A stretch of 64,000 nt of DNA, taken from contig CAZWMD010000001.1 of NCBI GenBank assembly GCA_964634815.1, forward strand, positions 124,001 through 188,000. The letters run 5' to 3'. How positions within the stretch are numbered: the first letter of the stretch is position 1; every line of letters starts with the position of its first letter. The notes beneath the pieces were generated by a model, which had not been told where the DNA came from, did not search any database, and saw only the letters and a list, made by a program, of their open reading frames with translations. The stretch is from JALZVT01 sp964634815. GTDB taxonomy: Bacteria; Pseudomonadota; Gammaproteobacteria; Pseudomonadales; Azotimanducaceae. The position numbers and the translations under genes were made by a program. Of this stretch, positions 43,673 through 51,537 are shown piece after piece.

Positions 43673-45390
43673 CAACGTGCTCCCGAGGTTACTTTTGCGA
43701 CCGTCACCAAGCGGGCCGCCTGCTGGGCGCGCATACCTTCGTAAAGCGCTTTGCGATCTACTGCACGTGCCTCGGTGGTGTTGTGCCCAAGCGCAAGTTC
43801 CTGGGCTAACCCCGGCTCAAAGCCAGGCCACTGTGGCAGACCATCGCCGTTAGGGTCTTTGAACTTTGCAAAGTTTGTCCAGTAGTCACCCATCTGGCTT
43901 GCAAGCTCATCATCGCGCTCGTCCTTTGGCCAGAAAGGTATGTAGCTGCTAAACACCGGTTGCAGTTCGAGTGCATGGGTTGCCCCTATAGTCTGTGAGT
44001 CAGACGCAGGAGCGCGCTCGAAGAAATACAGCCAGGTGGGGCTGCCTGTCGCATGGTGATGTTCCGCGGTGTAGAACGCATGGCGTCCAAACATGGCATC
44101 GCCAAGTAATCGAAAATGCGCGCCTTGCAGATCGGCCCTGCGCTCAACGGCGTATTCCCCGGCAAGCGATGGCAGATGCCTGTTCAGATAGTTGTCCCAG
44201 CCTTCTACGGTGTCTGGCGTAAGCTCTTCAACGCCGTCTATGGATACCGGAATCATATAGCCAAGCACGGTGCCCTCATCCGCATTGCTGCCCAGCATAA
44301 AGGGCACATGAGCCTGTTCGCCCGCTGCGAAGATTTCAGCCACCGTTTTTGGCAGGGCATAGCCGTCAACCTGGGGGTGGTAGGTTGCGGCCAGCTCCCG
44401 ATCTTTGTTTTCAAGCAAGCGAATTTGCTCAACACTCAGCGCGCGCAGACCCGGCAGGGGATTTGTTGCATCTATGCCGGCCATAGCAGAAAAACGTCTG
44501 CCCGCCTCAACGCCTGAAAGTCCTTCGATGGCGTGGTGTACATGTTGCATCTGCTGGTTGCCGGTACCACTTTGGGCAATGGCGCCGTGCACCATGCCGC
44601 GTGTGAGTGGTGAGGCGAGTAACTGACCGACGGAATGGCCGCCAGCAGATTCACCAAAGATAGTGATGTTCTCGGGATCTCCGCCAAAGCTTGTGATGTT
44701 TTGTTTCACCCACCTCAGCGCTTCGATCTGATCGAGCATGCCGTAGTTGCCGGTGCTACCGTCAGGATCTTCCTGGGCCAGTTCGTTCAGTGCGAAGAAA
44801 CCCCAGATCCCAAGACGATAGTTTATGGATACCTGCACGACACCGCGTGCAGCCAGAGCATTGGAATCGCTGAAGCCCTGATTGCCTGAGCCAGACCTGT
44901 GTCCGCCGCCATGGATCCAGAACATGACGGGCAATTTCTCGTCAGACTTGAGTGAAGGCGTGCGAACCGTAAGCGTTAGGCAGTCTTCGCTCATGGCCTC
45001 GCCGCCAACGAGGCCTGCAAAGGTGTCGAGGATAAACTTGCCAAACGACGAGAACCCGGCGCCTGCCAGCAAGCGGCCGAAGAAACCCTCTTCCAACGCG
45101 CCATCTCTGGGCTGCTCGCAAATAGGACGATTCTGGGTTGCATCGCGAACGTCTTTCCAGGGTTGTGCGGGATGCGGGCGCTGCCAACGCTTGTCGCCAA
45201 CGGGCGCCTCAGCGTAGGGCAGATCTCTGAACACGTGAACGCTGTTTTGTACGTTGCCCTGGACTTTGCCGAGGGGTGTCTCGACAACAGGACCTGCTGA
45301 TGGACCACCGCAGCCGCTGAACATCAGCACACCAAATAACACGGCGCCGCAGCTGACTCTTCGATTGTAGGAGAAGCGTGAGTTTGTCAT
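43672..45390 (-). CDS. Carboxylesterase type B, lipoprotein
   Basis: 572 residues. Signal with lipobox MFSGC, so a membrane-anchored envelope enzyme. The carboxylesterase/cholinesterase fold shows EDCLTLTVRTP, WIHGGGH (oxyanion), GESAGGHSVG (nucleophile Ser), NADEGT (acid) and GATHALELQPVF (His). It hydrolyses carboxylic esters of unknown identity outside the cytoplasm. It sits between the selenoprotein partner gene (16 bases upstream) and the ThDP decarboxylase. Confidence 0.92.
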   Translation of the reverse strand: MTNSRFSYNRRVSCGAVLFGVLMFSGCGGPSAGPVVETPLGKVQGNVQNSVHVFRDLPYAEAPVGDKRWQRPHPAQPWKDVRDATQNRPICEQPRDGALEEGFFGRLLAGAGFSSFGKFILDTFAGLVGGEAMSEDCLTLTVRTPSLKSDEKLPVMFWIHGGGHRSGSGNQGFSDSNALAARGVVQVSINYRLGIWGFFALNELAQEDPDGSTGNYGMLDQIEALRWVKQNITSFGGDPENITIFGESAGGHSVGQLLASPLTRGMVHGAIAQSGTGNQQMQHVHHAIEGLSGVEAGRRFSAMAGIDATNPLPGLRALSVEQIRLLENKDRELAATYHPQVDGYALPKTVAEIFAAGEQAHVPFMLGSNADEGTVLGYMIPVSIDGVEELTPDTVEGWDNYLNRHLPSLAGEYAVERRADLQGAHFRLLGDAMFGRHAFYTAEHHHATGSPTWLYFFERAPASDSQTIGATHALELQPVFSSYIPFWPKDERDDELASQMGDYWTNFAKFKDPNGDGLPQWPGFEPGLAQELALGHNTTEARAVDRKALYEGMRAQQAARLVTVAKVTSGAR

Positions 45391-45406
45391 CTCAAAATTC
45401 CGTGAG

Positions 45407-46468
45407 TTAGTTTGTAGGTACTTCGCAATACTGATCAGTCTCTATCGCCACAGTCACGGCGCTGTTCTTGTGCGGTCCCGCACACCAGCTAGGCATCACC
45501 ATGGAGTACAAGCCTGAGCCGCCGGCCATGAGCACCAAGATGTCCTCCGGTTTACTGAAGGCGCGCTTTGTTGGTTCGCCGTCTTTTGAGCGGCCAGCCA
45601 GACCTGGAGCAACGCCCATCATTTCTTCTATCGAGTTAGCCGCCCGTTCGTGCAGAGCGGCCTGAATCGCTGCGCGATTGAAACCTGCGTTAACCAGAGT
45701 TGTTGAGTGATCCGGATTGAGCACTACTACTGCACCGCCGCCGCGCAATATAGCGTTGTTGGTGGCGAGGTTGGACAGGCCAATCGCCAATACCTGGAGC
45801 AAAGCCTCTGCAGATTTTGGGTCATCTGCGTCACCGCTAAACATGACCGAGTGGGGGGCCTCGGCACCAATCACCGTTACCGTGCTGTCGGTTTCTGCGT
45901 AGCCCAATGCCGTATGCATTGGTGGGAGTGGGCTGTTTTCTTCGTCTTCACCCAGGCAGTAAGTGAATTTACCAGGATGGCCAAGCAACGCCATATCTGA
46001 AACTCCGGGCTTTGCCCCGCCAATATTAATCATGGCCAAACGCAGCGCTCGACCGATACTGGCATTGGCGCGAAAGCCAGGACCCAGAGCGCCAAACCCC
46101 GATGCGATTGGTCCGCAGGTGATGCGTGCCGGTCCATTTACGATGATGAGCGGTGCCGTACAGTGAGTGGTGCCCTGCATTTCGGTCAGATCAAACCGGG
46201 GATCGATTACCGCTTGCACGGCTGCCATGACAACAGGCATGTAATCGGGGATACAGCCAGCCATCACTGCAGCCACCGCCACTTTTTCAACCGTTGCCAC
46301 GCCACCACCAGGTCCCATGCTGCCTAGTGACAGATCTCGATCCTGTCCCGATGCCAGAACCATACGGGCCACCCGATCTTCGGTTGGAATGACCACCGGC
46401 AGCCCATCGGTGCAACCAAGGGCGTGCAGGGTTTCAAGGGCTACGTCCTGATCTTCGGCTTCAAGCAT
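45407..46468 (-). CDS. Conserved partner protein of the UGSC selenoprotein
   Basis: 353 residues from ATG 46468; upstream codons in the frame overlap the selenoprotein gene in another frame and are rejected. Cytoplasmic, no membrane segment. Cys- and Gly-rich conserved-looking blocks are GCTDGLPVVIPTEDRV, GTTHCTAPLIIVNGPAR, ITCGPIASGFGALGPGFRAN and GKFTYCLGEDEE. I do not recognise a named family. The start overlaps the end of the UGSC gene by eight bases, so the two should be made together and probably act as one enzyme. The Cys and acidic residues may bind a cofactor or metal (guess). Confidence 0.75.
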   Translation of the reverse strand: MLEAEDQDVALETLHALGCTDGLPVVIPTEDRVARMVLASGQDRDLSLGSMGPGGGVATVEKVAVAAVMAGCIPDYMPVVMAAVQAVIDPRFDLTEMQGTTHCTAPLIIVNGPARITCGPIASGFGALGPGFRANASIGRALRLAMINIGGAKPGVSDMALLGHPGKFTYCLGEDEENSPLPPMHTALGYAETDSTVTVIGAEAPHSVMFSGDADDPKSAEALLQVLAIGLSNLATNNAILRGGGAVVVLNPDHSTTLVNAGFNRAAIQAALHERAANSIEEMMGVAPGLAGRSKDGEPTKRAFSKPEDILVLMAGGSGLYSMVMPSWCAGPHKNSAVTVAIETDQYCEVPTN

Positions 46469-47012
46469 CTTTAGGTGGTTTTGTTTTGTTGTTTTTAAGG
46501 GCGGCGAGTATGGCGGGTACAACCTGTTCGGCAATCTTCCGCAGGCTCTGCTCACCGGTACCGGCGACAGGGTGCGGCAGCCTTACCCTTGGCACGTCAG
46601 GCATGCCAAAGCTGTCTGCGACAAAGTCTCCCTGGGGCCAGAATTCATCGGTCACCAGGGCAACCGCAGGAATGCCTCGCTGGGCAATGTTGATGCCGTC
46701 ACGCACGGTGCCGGTAGTACAACTGCCTCAATGGCCGTAAGCGGCAATTGCCGCGTGATAGCCGTCGAGTTGATCGAGCATGGTGTCCGGTGCGACGATG
46801 GATGCATTGCCTTTGTTGAGCTGCAAAATGGTTGCGTTGGGCAAGGTTTCGTTAAGTACTTCTTCGATCTTCTGCAGAAACTTTTCAGAATCCGGGAAAC
46901 CATTGGCCAGGCACGCAATGCGGGCGTTGTTGTGCCGAGCCAGGTCAACACTCAGAGAATATTCTTCTGGCGCTTCCGCCTTGGGGGATCTGGGGTCGTG
47001 AAATTCAAGCAT
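46461..47012 (-). CDS. UGSC-motif selenoprotein (in-frame UGA = selenocysteine)
   Basis: 183 residues if UGA at 46728-46730 is read as Sec95. The frame before it (94 residues, ATG 47012, AAGGAA upstream) ends AAYGH. The frame after it continues without shift as GSCTTGTVRDGINIAQRG, giving the U-G-S-C redox motif (Sec95, Cys98) of the UGSC family of (seleno)proteins. The C-terminal half (GIPAVALVTDEF, PDVPRVRLPHP, VPAILAALKN) is clearly coding. A SECIS-like hairpin lies 14-32 bases past the UGA. Its role is probably redox or reductive catalysis together with the partner gene that overlaps its stop. Standard gene callers would split or truncate it. Confidence 0.88.
46696..46714 (-). promoter_or_regulatory. 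SECIS-like hairpin after the Sec codon
   Basis: Transcribed strand 46714 to 46696: CCG-G-CAC / GUG-A-CGG stem (6 pairs and one G-A mismatch) with loop CGUGC. It begins 14 bases past the UGA and its loop lies 21-25 bases past it. A G in the second loop position and this distance suit the general bacterial SECIS pattern recognised by SelB. Confidence 0.65.
46728..46730 (-). other. Selenocysteine codon (UGA) at residue 95
   Basis: The TGA lies between ...GGCCAT and GGCAGTTGT on the minus strand, giving GH-U-GSC. The same frame is open on both sides. Confidence 0.85.
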
Positions 47013-47049
47013 GCAGAGTTCCTTTGCTGAATGGATTGTTGATCTTTTG

Positions 47050-47077
47050 CTAGTCCGGCACTTCTAGTCCGGCAGTT
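47050..47077. repeat. 14-bp tandem duplication at the acyl-CoA dehydrogenase stop
   Basis: CTAGTCCGGCA occurs at 47050-47060 and again at 47064-47074. The second copy carries the final codons and stop of the acyl-CoA dehydrogenase; the first lies just downstream. A recent short duplication with no apparent function. Confidence 0.6.
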
Positions 47078-48239
47078 CCAGCACGCGTTTAGCCAAAATG
47101 TTGAGCTGAACTTCAGAGGTGCCGCCCTCAATCGAATTCGCCTTTGAGCGTAACCAGCCGCGAGTGGTATCGATCTCGGCAGACTCGAACGTGTTACCCG
47201 TCCAGCCAACGCCCTTGCTGCCCATTATGTCGAGCAGGAGCTCAAAGCGATTCTTGTTTTGTTCGGTACCGTAGTATTTGAACATGGAAGAAATAGCACC
47301 TGGAGCGATACCCGCCTTCATTTGTTCGGCGTTGCGGCGGGTAGTGAGCGCGTAAGACGCATCGTTCATTCGGTGCTCTAGAATGGAGTTCCTGAGGGAG
47401 GCATCAGCAATCTTGCCGTCTTCTACCCCGATATAGTCCATTGCTATTTCTTCGATAGAGGCTGTTTTTTGATTACTGCGGCCAATGCTGCCAATAGAGG
47501 TTCGTTCGTATTGCAGTAATCGCTTGGCCACCGTCCAACCTTTATTAACCTCACCCACAACGTTCTTTTTCTGGGCGCGAACATCATCGAAAAAGGTTTC
47601 GCAGAACGGCGATAGGCCACTGATCAACAGGATTGGTTTGACGGTGACGCCGGGAGAGGTCATATCAAACAGCAGAAAGGTAATGCCCTGATGCTTGGGA
47701 GCATCTGGATCGGTACGAACGAGGCAAAAAATCCAGTCAGCGTTGTCAGCACCCGATGTCCAGATCTTCTGCCCATTGATCAGGTACTCATCTCCGTCAG
47801 AAACCGCACTGGTGCGCAGGCTTGCCAAATCTGAACCGGCGTTCGGCTCACTGTAGCCCTGGCACCACCAGATCTCGCCCCGGGCGATCTTGGGCAGGTG
47901 CTCGGCTTTTTGTTCTTCTGTGCCAAATTCGAGTAGCGCCGGACCAATCATGGTGATTCCCATCCCAAGGTGGGCGGGACGGGCGTTGATACGCCTGAGT
48001 TCGGATTGCAACACCCTGTTCTGTTCAGCGTTTAAGCCGGCCCCACCGTATTCTTTAGGCCAGGTAGGGACGGTGTAGCCCCGTTCAGCCATAACATCGA
48101 GCCATTGTTTGCTTTCGGGGTTCTTCCATTTGGCGCGTTTGCCGCCGCCGGGGTATTCATCAGCGGGCATCGGTGTGCGCATGCTGGGCGGACAGTTTTG
48201 TTCCAGCCAGCTCCGTACTTCGGTGCGAAATTCTTCCAT
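47064..48239 (-). CDS. Acyl-CoA dehydrogenase
   Basis: 391 residues. N-terminal helical domain (GYTVPTWPKEYGGAGL), flavin-binding signature WWCQGYSEPNAGSDLASLRT, beta domain KIWTSGADNADWIFCLVRTD, and C-terminal RSKANSIEGGTSEVQLNILAKRVL. It oxidises an acyl-CoA to the enoyl-CoA with FAD. The long insertion before the signature and the length fit the FadE26/28-type branch, often involved in branched or polycyclic side-chain degradation. First gene of the operon with the selenoprotein (start 51 bases beyond its stop). Confidence 0.93.
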   Translation of the reverse strand: MEEFRTEVRSWLEQNCPPSMRTPMPADEYPGGGKRAKWKNPESKQWLDVMAERGYTVPTWPKEYGGAGLNAEQNRVLQSELRRINARPAHLGMGITMIGPALLEFGTEEQKAEHLPKIARGEIWWCQGYSEPNAGSDLASLRTSAVSDGDEYLINGQKIWTSGADNADWIFCLVRTDPDAPKHQGITFLLFDMTSPGVTVKPILLISGLSPFCETFFDDVRAQKKNVVGEVNKGWTVAKRLLQYERTSIGSIGRSNQKTASIEEIAMDYIGVEDGKIADASLRNSILEHRMNDASYALTTRRNAEQMKAGIAPGAISSMFKYYGTEQNKNRFELLLDIMGSKGVGWTGNTFESAEIDTTRGWLRSKANSIEGGTSEVQLNILAKRVLELPD

Positions 48240-48374
48240 CAGCGGGATGCTCCTTTAGTCTCTCCGGCTCCATCATAGGCAAAAATGCCACAACAGGGGG
48301 ATGCGCAATACTGGTATTGGCAGAATACCGGCGTATAAAGGTGCTGCTAAACGGTTGTCAGTTGGAGTGGATCT

Positions 48375-49802
48375 TTGTCGTTGTCTCACGCTTTTCGGAG
48401 CCTGCCCTATCCAGGTCTTCTCTTTCTGGGTTTTGTCTCTTTGGCTTTTCTGGGCAGCAGTACCCTGAAGGCGGCTGAGGCTGATCGCTTTGTTGAAGAT
48501 GCTGCCCAGCGGCTTGCAGACTATATTCAGGTGGATACGGTAAATCCGCCGGGCAATGAAATCCGCGGAGCAGAATTTTTCGCATCAATTTTTGAAGACG
48601 CAGGTATCGCCTATGAGATGGCGGAATCTGCGCCGGGCCGCGGCAATATTTGGGCTCGCATCAAGGGTGGCCGCAAACCCGGCATCATTCTGCTGAATCA
48701 CATCGATGTTGTGCCTGCCGATTCGCGTCACTGGAGCGTTGACCCACTTGGTGGAGAAATAAAAGACGGCCATATCTGGGGCCGTGGCGCGCTCGATATG
48801 AAGGGCACAGCGATAGCTCAGCTTCAGGCGTTTCTGGCGCTTAACGAAGCGGTACAGAATGGCGCCCGACTCTCCAGAGATGTGGTGTTTGTGGCCACTG
48901 CAGATGAAGAAGCTGGCGGTGCTTTTGGCGCAGGTTGGCTTGCAGAAAATCGCAAGTCGATATTTAAAGGTGCAGGGTTTCTGCTCAATGAGGCGGGTTC
49001 GGCAACGATTGTGGGCAACGACACACTGCTGTTGGTTGAAGTCACTCAGAAAGTACCGGTCTGGCTGCGTCTGACGGCCACGGACCAACCCGGTCATGGC
49101 TCATCGCCCACACGAACAACTGCGGTTACCCGAATTCTACGTGCGGGCAATCGGCTGGCCGATACCCGCTTTCCAGCCCGGGCGATTCCTGCGGTGCAGG
49201 AACTGTTTGCCGGCCTTGCGCGTTATCAGGAAGACACCAAACTAAGGAAAGGTTTCAAGGACATTGGCAGCGCTATACAGGACGATGAGTTCCTGCGTTA
49301 TCTGGAAGCAGCGAGTCCTTCACAGCACGCGTTAGTTCGCAATACCTGTTCACTTACCGTGTTGGAAGGCAGCAACAAAATTAACGTCATTCCTCCCCAG
49401 GCGGCACTGGAGCTTGATTGTCGAATGCTGCCAGATCAGGACGAGGCTGAATTCATCGCCCAGATCAAGACGGTTATTAGCGACCCCAACATTGAGATCA
49501 GCAAGATCATGAGCTTGAGTCCTGCGGTTTCCCCGTCATCAGGCGCACTTTGGTCGCAGATCGAGAAACTGGCAAAACGCCGTTATAAAAACGTGCAGCT
49601 GCTACCCAGCGTGTCTACCGGATTTACCGATAGCCATTTCTTTCGGAAGATGGGTATTACCAGCTACGGGCTTGGCTTTTTTGTGGTGCCACAAAAGGAC
49701 TTTCGCGGCGTACACGGGAATGATGAGCGGCTTGGTGTCGACAATCTCAAACAAGGCACCCAGGCAATGATTGAGTTGCTTCGTGAGTTTACAGCGCGCT
49801 GA
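48375..49802 (+). CDS. Secreted M20-family metallopeptidase
   Basis: 475 residues. It starts at TTG 48375 with GGAG 7 bases upstream. Signal peptide (residues ~12-34). Peptidase M20 metal ligands: LLNHIDVVP (His-x-Asp), GALDMKG (bridging Asp), TADEEAGG (catalytic Glu pair), GVHGNDERL (last His). Dimerisation domain around residues 240-350. Periplasmic aminoacyl or dipeptide hydrolase; the substrate cannot be told. It converges on the small secreted protein gene with a 14-base overlap. Confidence 0.92.
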   Translation: MSLSHAFRSLPYPGLLFLGFVSLAFLGSSTLKAAEADRFVEDAAQRLADYIQVDTVNPPGNEIRGAEFFASIFEDAGIAYEMAESAPGRGNIWARIKGGRKPGIILLNHIDVVPADSRHWSVDPLGGEIKDGHIWGRGALDMKGTAIAQLQAFLALNEAVQNGARLSRDVVFVATADEEAGGAFGAGWLAENRKSIFKGAGFLLNEAGSATIVGNDTLLLVEVTQKVPVWLRLTATDQPGHGSSPTRTTAVTRILRAGNRLADTRFPARAIPAVQELFAGLARYQEDTKLRKGFKDIGSAIQDDEFLRYLEAASPSQHALVRNTCSLTVLEGSNKINVIPPQAALELDCRMLPDQDEAEFIAQIKTVISDPNIEISKIMSLSPAVSPSSGALWSQIEKLAKRRYKNVQLLPSVSTGFTDSHFFRKMGITSYGLGFFVVPQKDFRGVHGNDERLGVDNLKQGTQAMIELLREFTAR

Positions 49803-50139
49803 GAGTCTGGCCTGGTAGCTCTTGGGTAGGCGCCAGATTTGCCTCGGCTTCGGCAAGCTGGTCGCTTGCCTTGATGCGATTGCGTAACTCGATCATTACG
49901 TCACGATCGCTCACTGCCTGGTTTGCCTGTTCAGCGTCCTGTAAGAATGCTTCTTCGATCTCGATGGGTTCGATGCTCACATTAACATCCGGGGTAGTAA
50001 AGGCTTCCTGCCCCCTGGCGGCCTGGGCCTGCTGATAGTCTGCGTTGGCACCACTGCACAAACCTGCGAGCAGGGTCAGACCTACAGCGGTTTTCCAAGA
50101 TGTCTGTTGGATCGTTTTCAGATAAATAGAGCGGTACAT
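49789..50139 (-). CDS. Small secreted protein of unknown function
   Basis: 116 residues. Signal peptide (residues ~15-34, cut after ANA). The mature part is acidic, Ala/Gln/Glu-rich, and probably a helical coiled coil (AEQANQAVSDRDVMIELRNRIKAS). No family recognised. Its stop lies inside the end of the M20 gene on the other strand. Upstream, 75 bases separate it from the MFS gene stop, so both may be in one transcript. Confidence 0.65.
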   Translation of the reverse strand: MYRSIYLKTIQQTSWKTAVGLTLLAGLCSGANADYQQAQAARGQEAFTTPDVNVSIEPIEIEEAFLQDAEQANQAVSDRDVMIELRNRIKASDQLAEAEANLAPTQELPGQTLSAL

Positions 50140-50214
50140 GTCTCTCTTTGGATTCTAGCTTTCCGGTGGTGGGCGGCAGGTTATAGCGGCGCCAAAAAAT
50201 TGCCGCGTGGGTCG

Positions 50215-51537
50215 TCACGTTTGCGACGGAGGTGGCGGCGGAGGTGTCGCAAAGTAGAAACAGATCGCACCCAGAAGTGTAACTAGCGCAATAATTGAGA
50301 AGGAGTAGACAAAATTTCCATAATAATCGGAAAGTATGCCGCCCAGGATTGGGCCGCCCATCATGCCCAGCATGATGACCAGTGACGAAATGCCCATGAT
50401 CATGCCAAAGGCCCTGGTGCCGAAGTAATCCGCGCGCAGCGCAACCATCAAGGGTCCTCGAGCTCCCCAGGAGATGCCGTGGATGATGGCGAAGGCCACC
50501 ACCATAACCTCATTGCTGGCCAGCGCTAAAAGCAGTAACCCTGAGGTGTGACCAATCATGCACAGGATGCAAATAAACCGTTTGTCGTATCGATCTCCCA
50601 GATAGCCACCCAGCATCTGGCCAACAATTTGGCAGGCCATCACAATGCTGACTACGCCGGCGGCCTTAATCAGCGAAAACCCAAGCCCATCATGCATGTG
50701 GGGGATGGCGTGCAACAGCACAGCTGAAACGGCAAGCAGCGCAAACGCATGCCCCGCGGAGAGCAACCAGAATGAAGAGGTATGAATGGCCTCGCTTGCG
50801 GTGAACTCCACCTGTTTGATAGTGGATTTCCTGGGCACATCTCCCACTGGGAGCCCACCATCCATCTGTTCGCCCACATCTGAGGGTCGATGGCGCACCA
50901 ACCAGGATAAGGGCAGGCAGGTGGCGATAACGATAAAGCCCGATGCAAACGCAGTAGGCCGCCAACCAAAGGCCTGGATGCTGAATGCCATGGCGGGAAG
51001 TGCCAGTCCACCCAGTGCGTAGCCCAGTTGAGACGTTGCGATTGCTTTGGACCGATGCTGTTGAAACCAGTTAACCATGGCAACCATCAGGGTGGCAAAA
51101 CCGCCAAGACTTGCGCCAAAAGCAATGGCCAGCACGCTTAGGTAGTAGCTTAGAACGGAACTGGTGTAGCTGAACAACATCAGCCCGCCGCCAAACAACA
51201 GGGTGCCAACGACTAACACAATACGCGGCCCAAACCGGTCGGCGAGCCAACCCTGAAGTGGCCCCAGGATGCCGCTTTCCATCCGGGTGAGGGCAAAGGC
51301 AAACGACAGGATAGAGTTTGACCAGCCAAATTCGTTTTTAAGCTCCACCACGTACAGGGCGAAGCTGTGGGCGAAGAACAATCCGCCAATAAGCTGGATT
51401 CCGGCGGCGGCCAGGGCGACCCACCAGCCGTAAAACACTTTGCCGTTTGGTCGTATGACAGCGTCTATTTTTTGTCCGAACGACACTGGCTTTGGTAGCG
51501 CTATACTGCTGCGAGGGAGGGGTCGATTATGCGTCAT
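50215..51537 (-). CDS. MFS transporter, monocarboxylate/OFA-like
   Basis: 440 residues with 12 membrane segments. MFS motif A-like GWLADRFGPR between helices 2 and 3, and GGYLGDRYDKR in the second half. The N-terminal FYGWWVALAAAGIQ pattern is common in monocarboxylate and oxalate/formate-type transporters. It probably moves an organic acid. ATG 51537 would overlap the opposite-strand acylase start by nine bases; a GTG at 51486 is an alternative start that avoids this. It ends in a poly-Pro tail. Confidence 0.9.
   Translation of the reverse strand: MTHNRPLPRSSIALPKPVSFGQKIDAVIRPNGKVFYGWWVALAAAGIQLIGGLFFAHSFALYVVELKNEFGWSNSILSFAFALTRMESGILGPLQGWLADRFGPRIVLVVGTLLFGGGLMLFSYTSSVLSYYLSVLAIAFGASLGGFATLMVAMVNWFQQHRSKAIATSQLGYALGGLALPAMAFSIQAFGWRPTAFASGFIVIATCLPLSWLVRHRPSDVGEQMDGGLPVGDVPRKSTIKQVEFTASEAIHTSSFWLLSAGHAFALLAVSAVLLHAIPHMHDGLGFSLIKAAGVVSIVMACQIVGQMLGGYLGDRYDKRFICILCMIGHTSGLLLLALASNEVMVVAFAIIHGISWGARGPLMVALRADYFGTRAFGMIMGISSLVIMLGMMGGPILGGILSDYYGNFVYSFSIIALVTLLGAICFYFATPPPPPPSQT

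Noticed and set aside
46461..46730. Reading the UGSC locus as a frameshifted or nonsense pseudogene of two short genes
   Set aside because: Both parts are in the same phase, the TGA stands exactly at the U of a known UGSC motif, and a SECIS-like stem follows.
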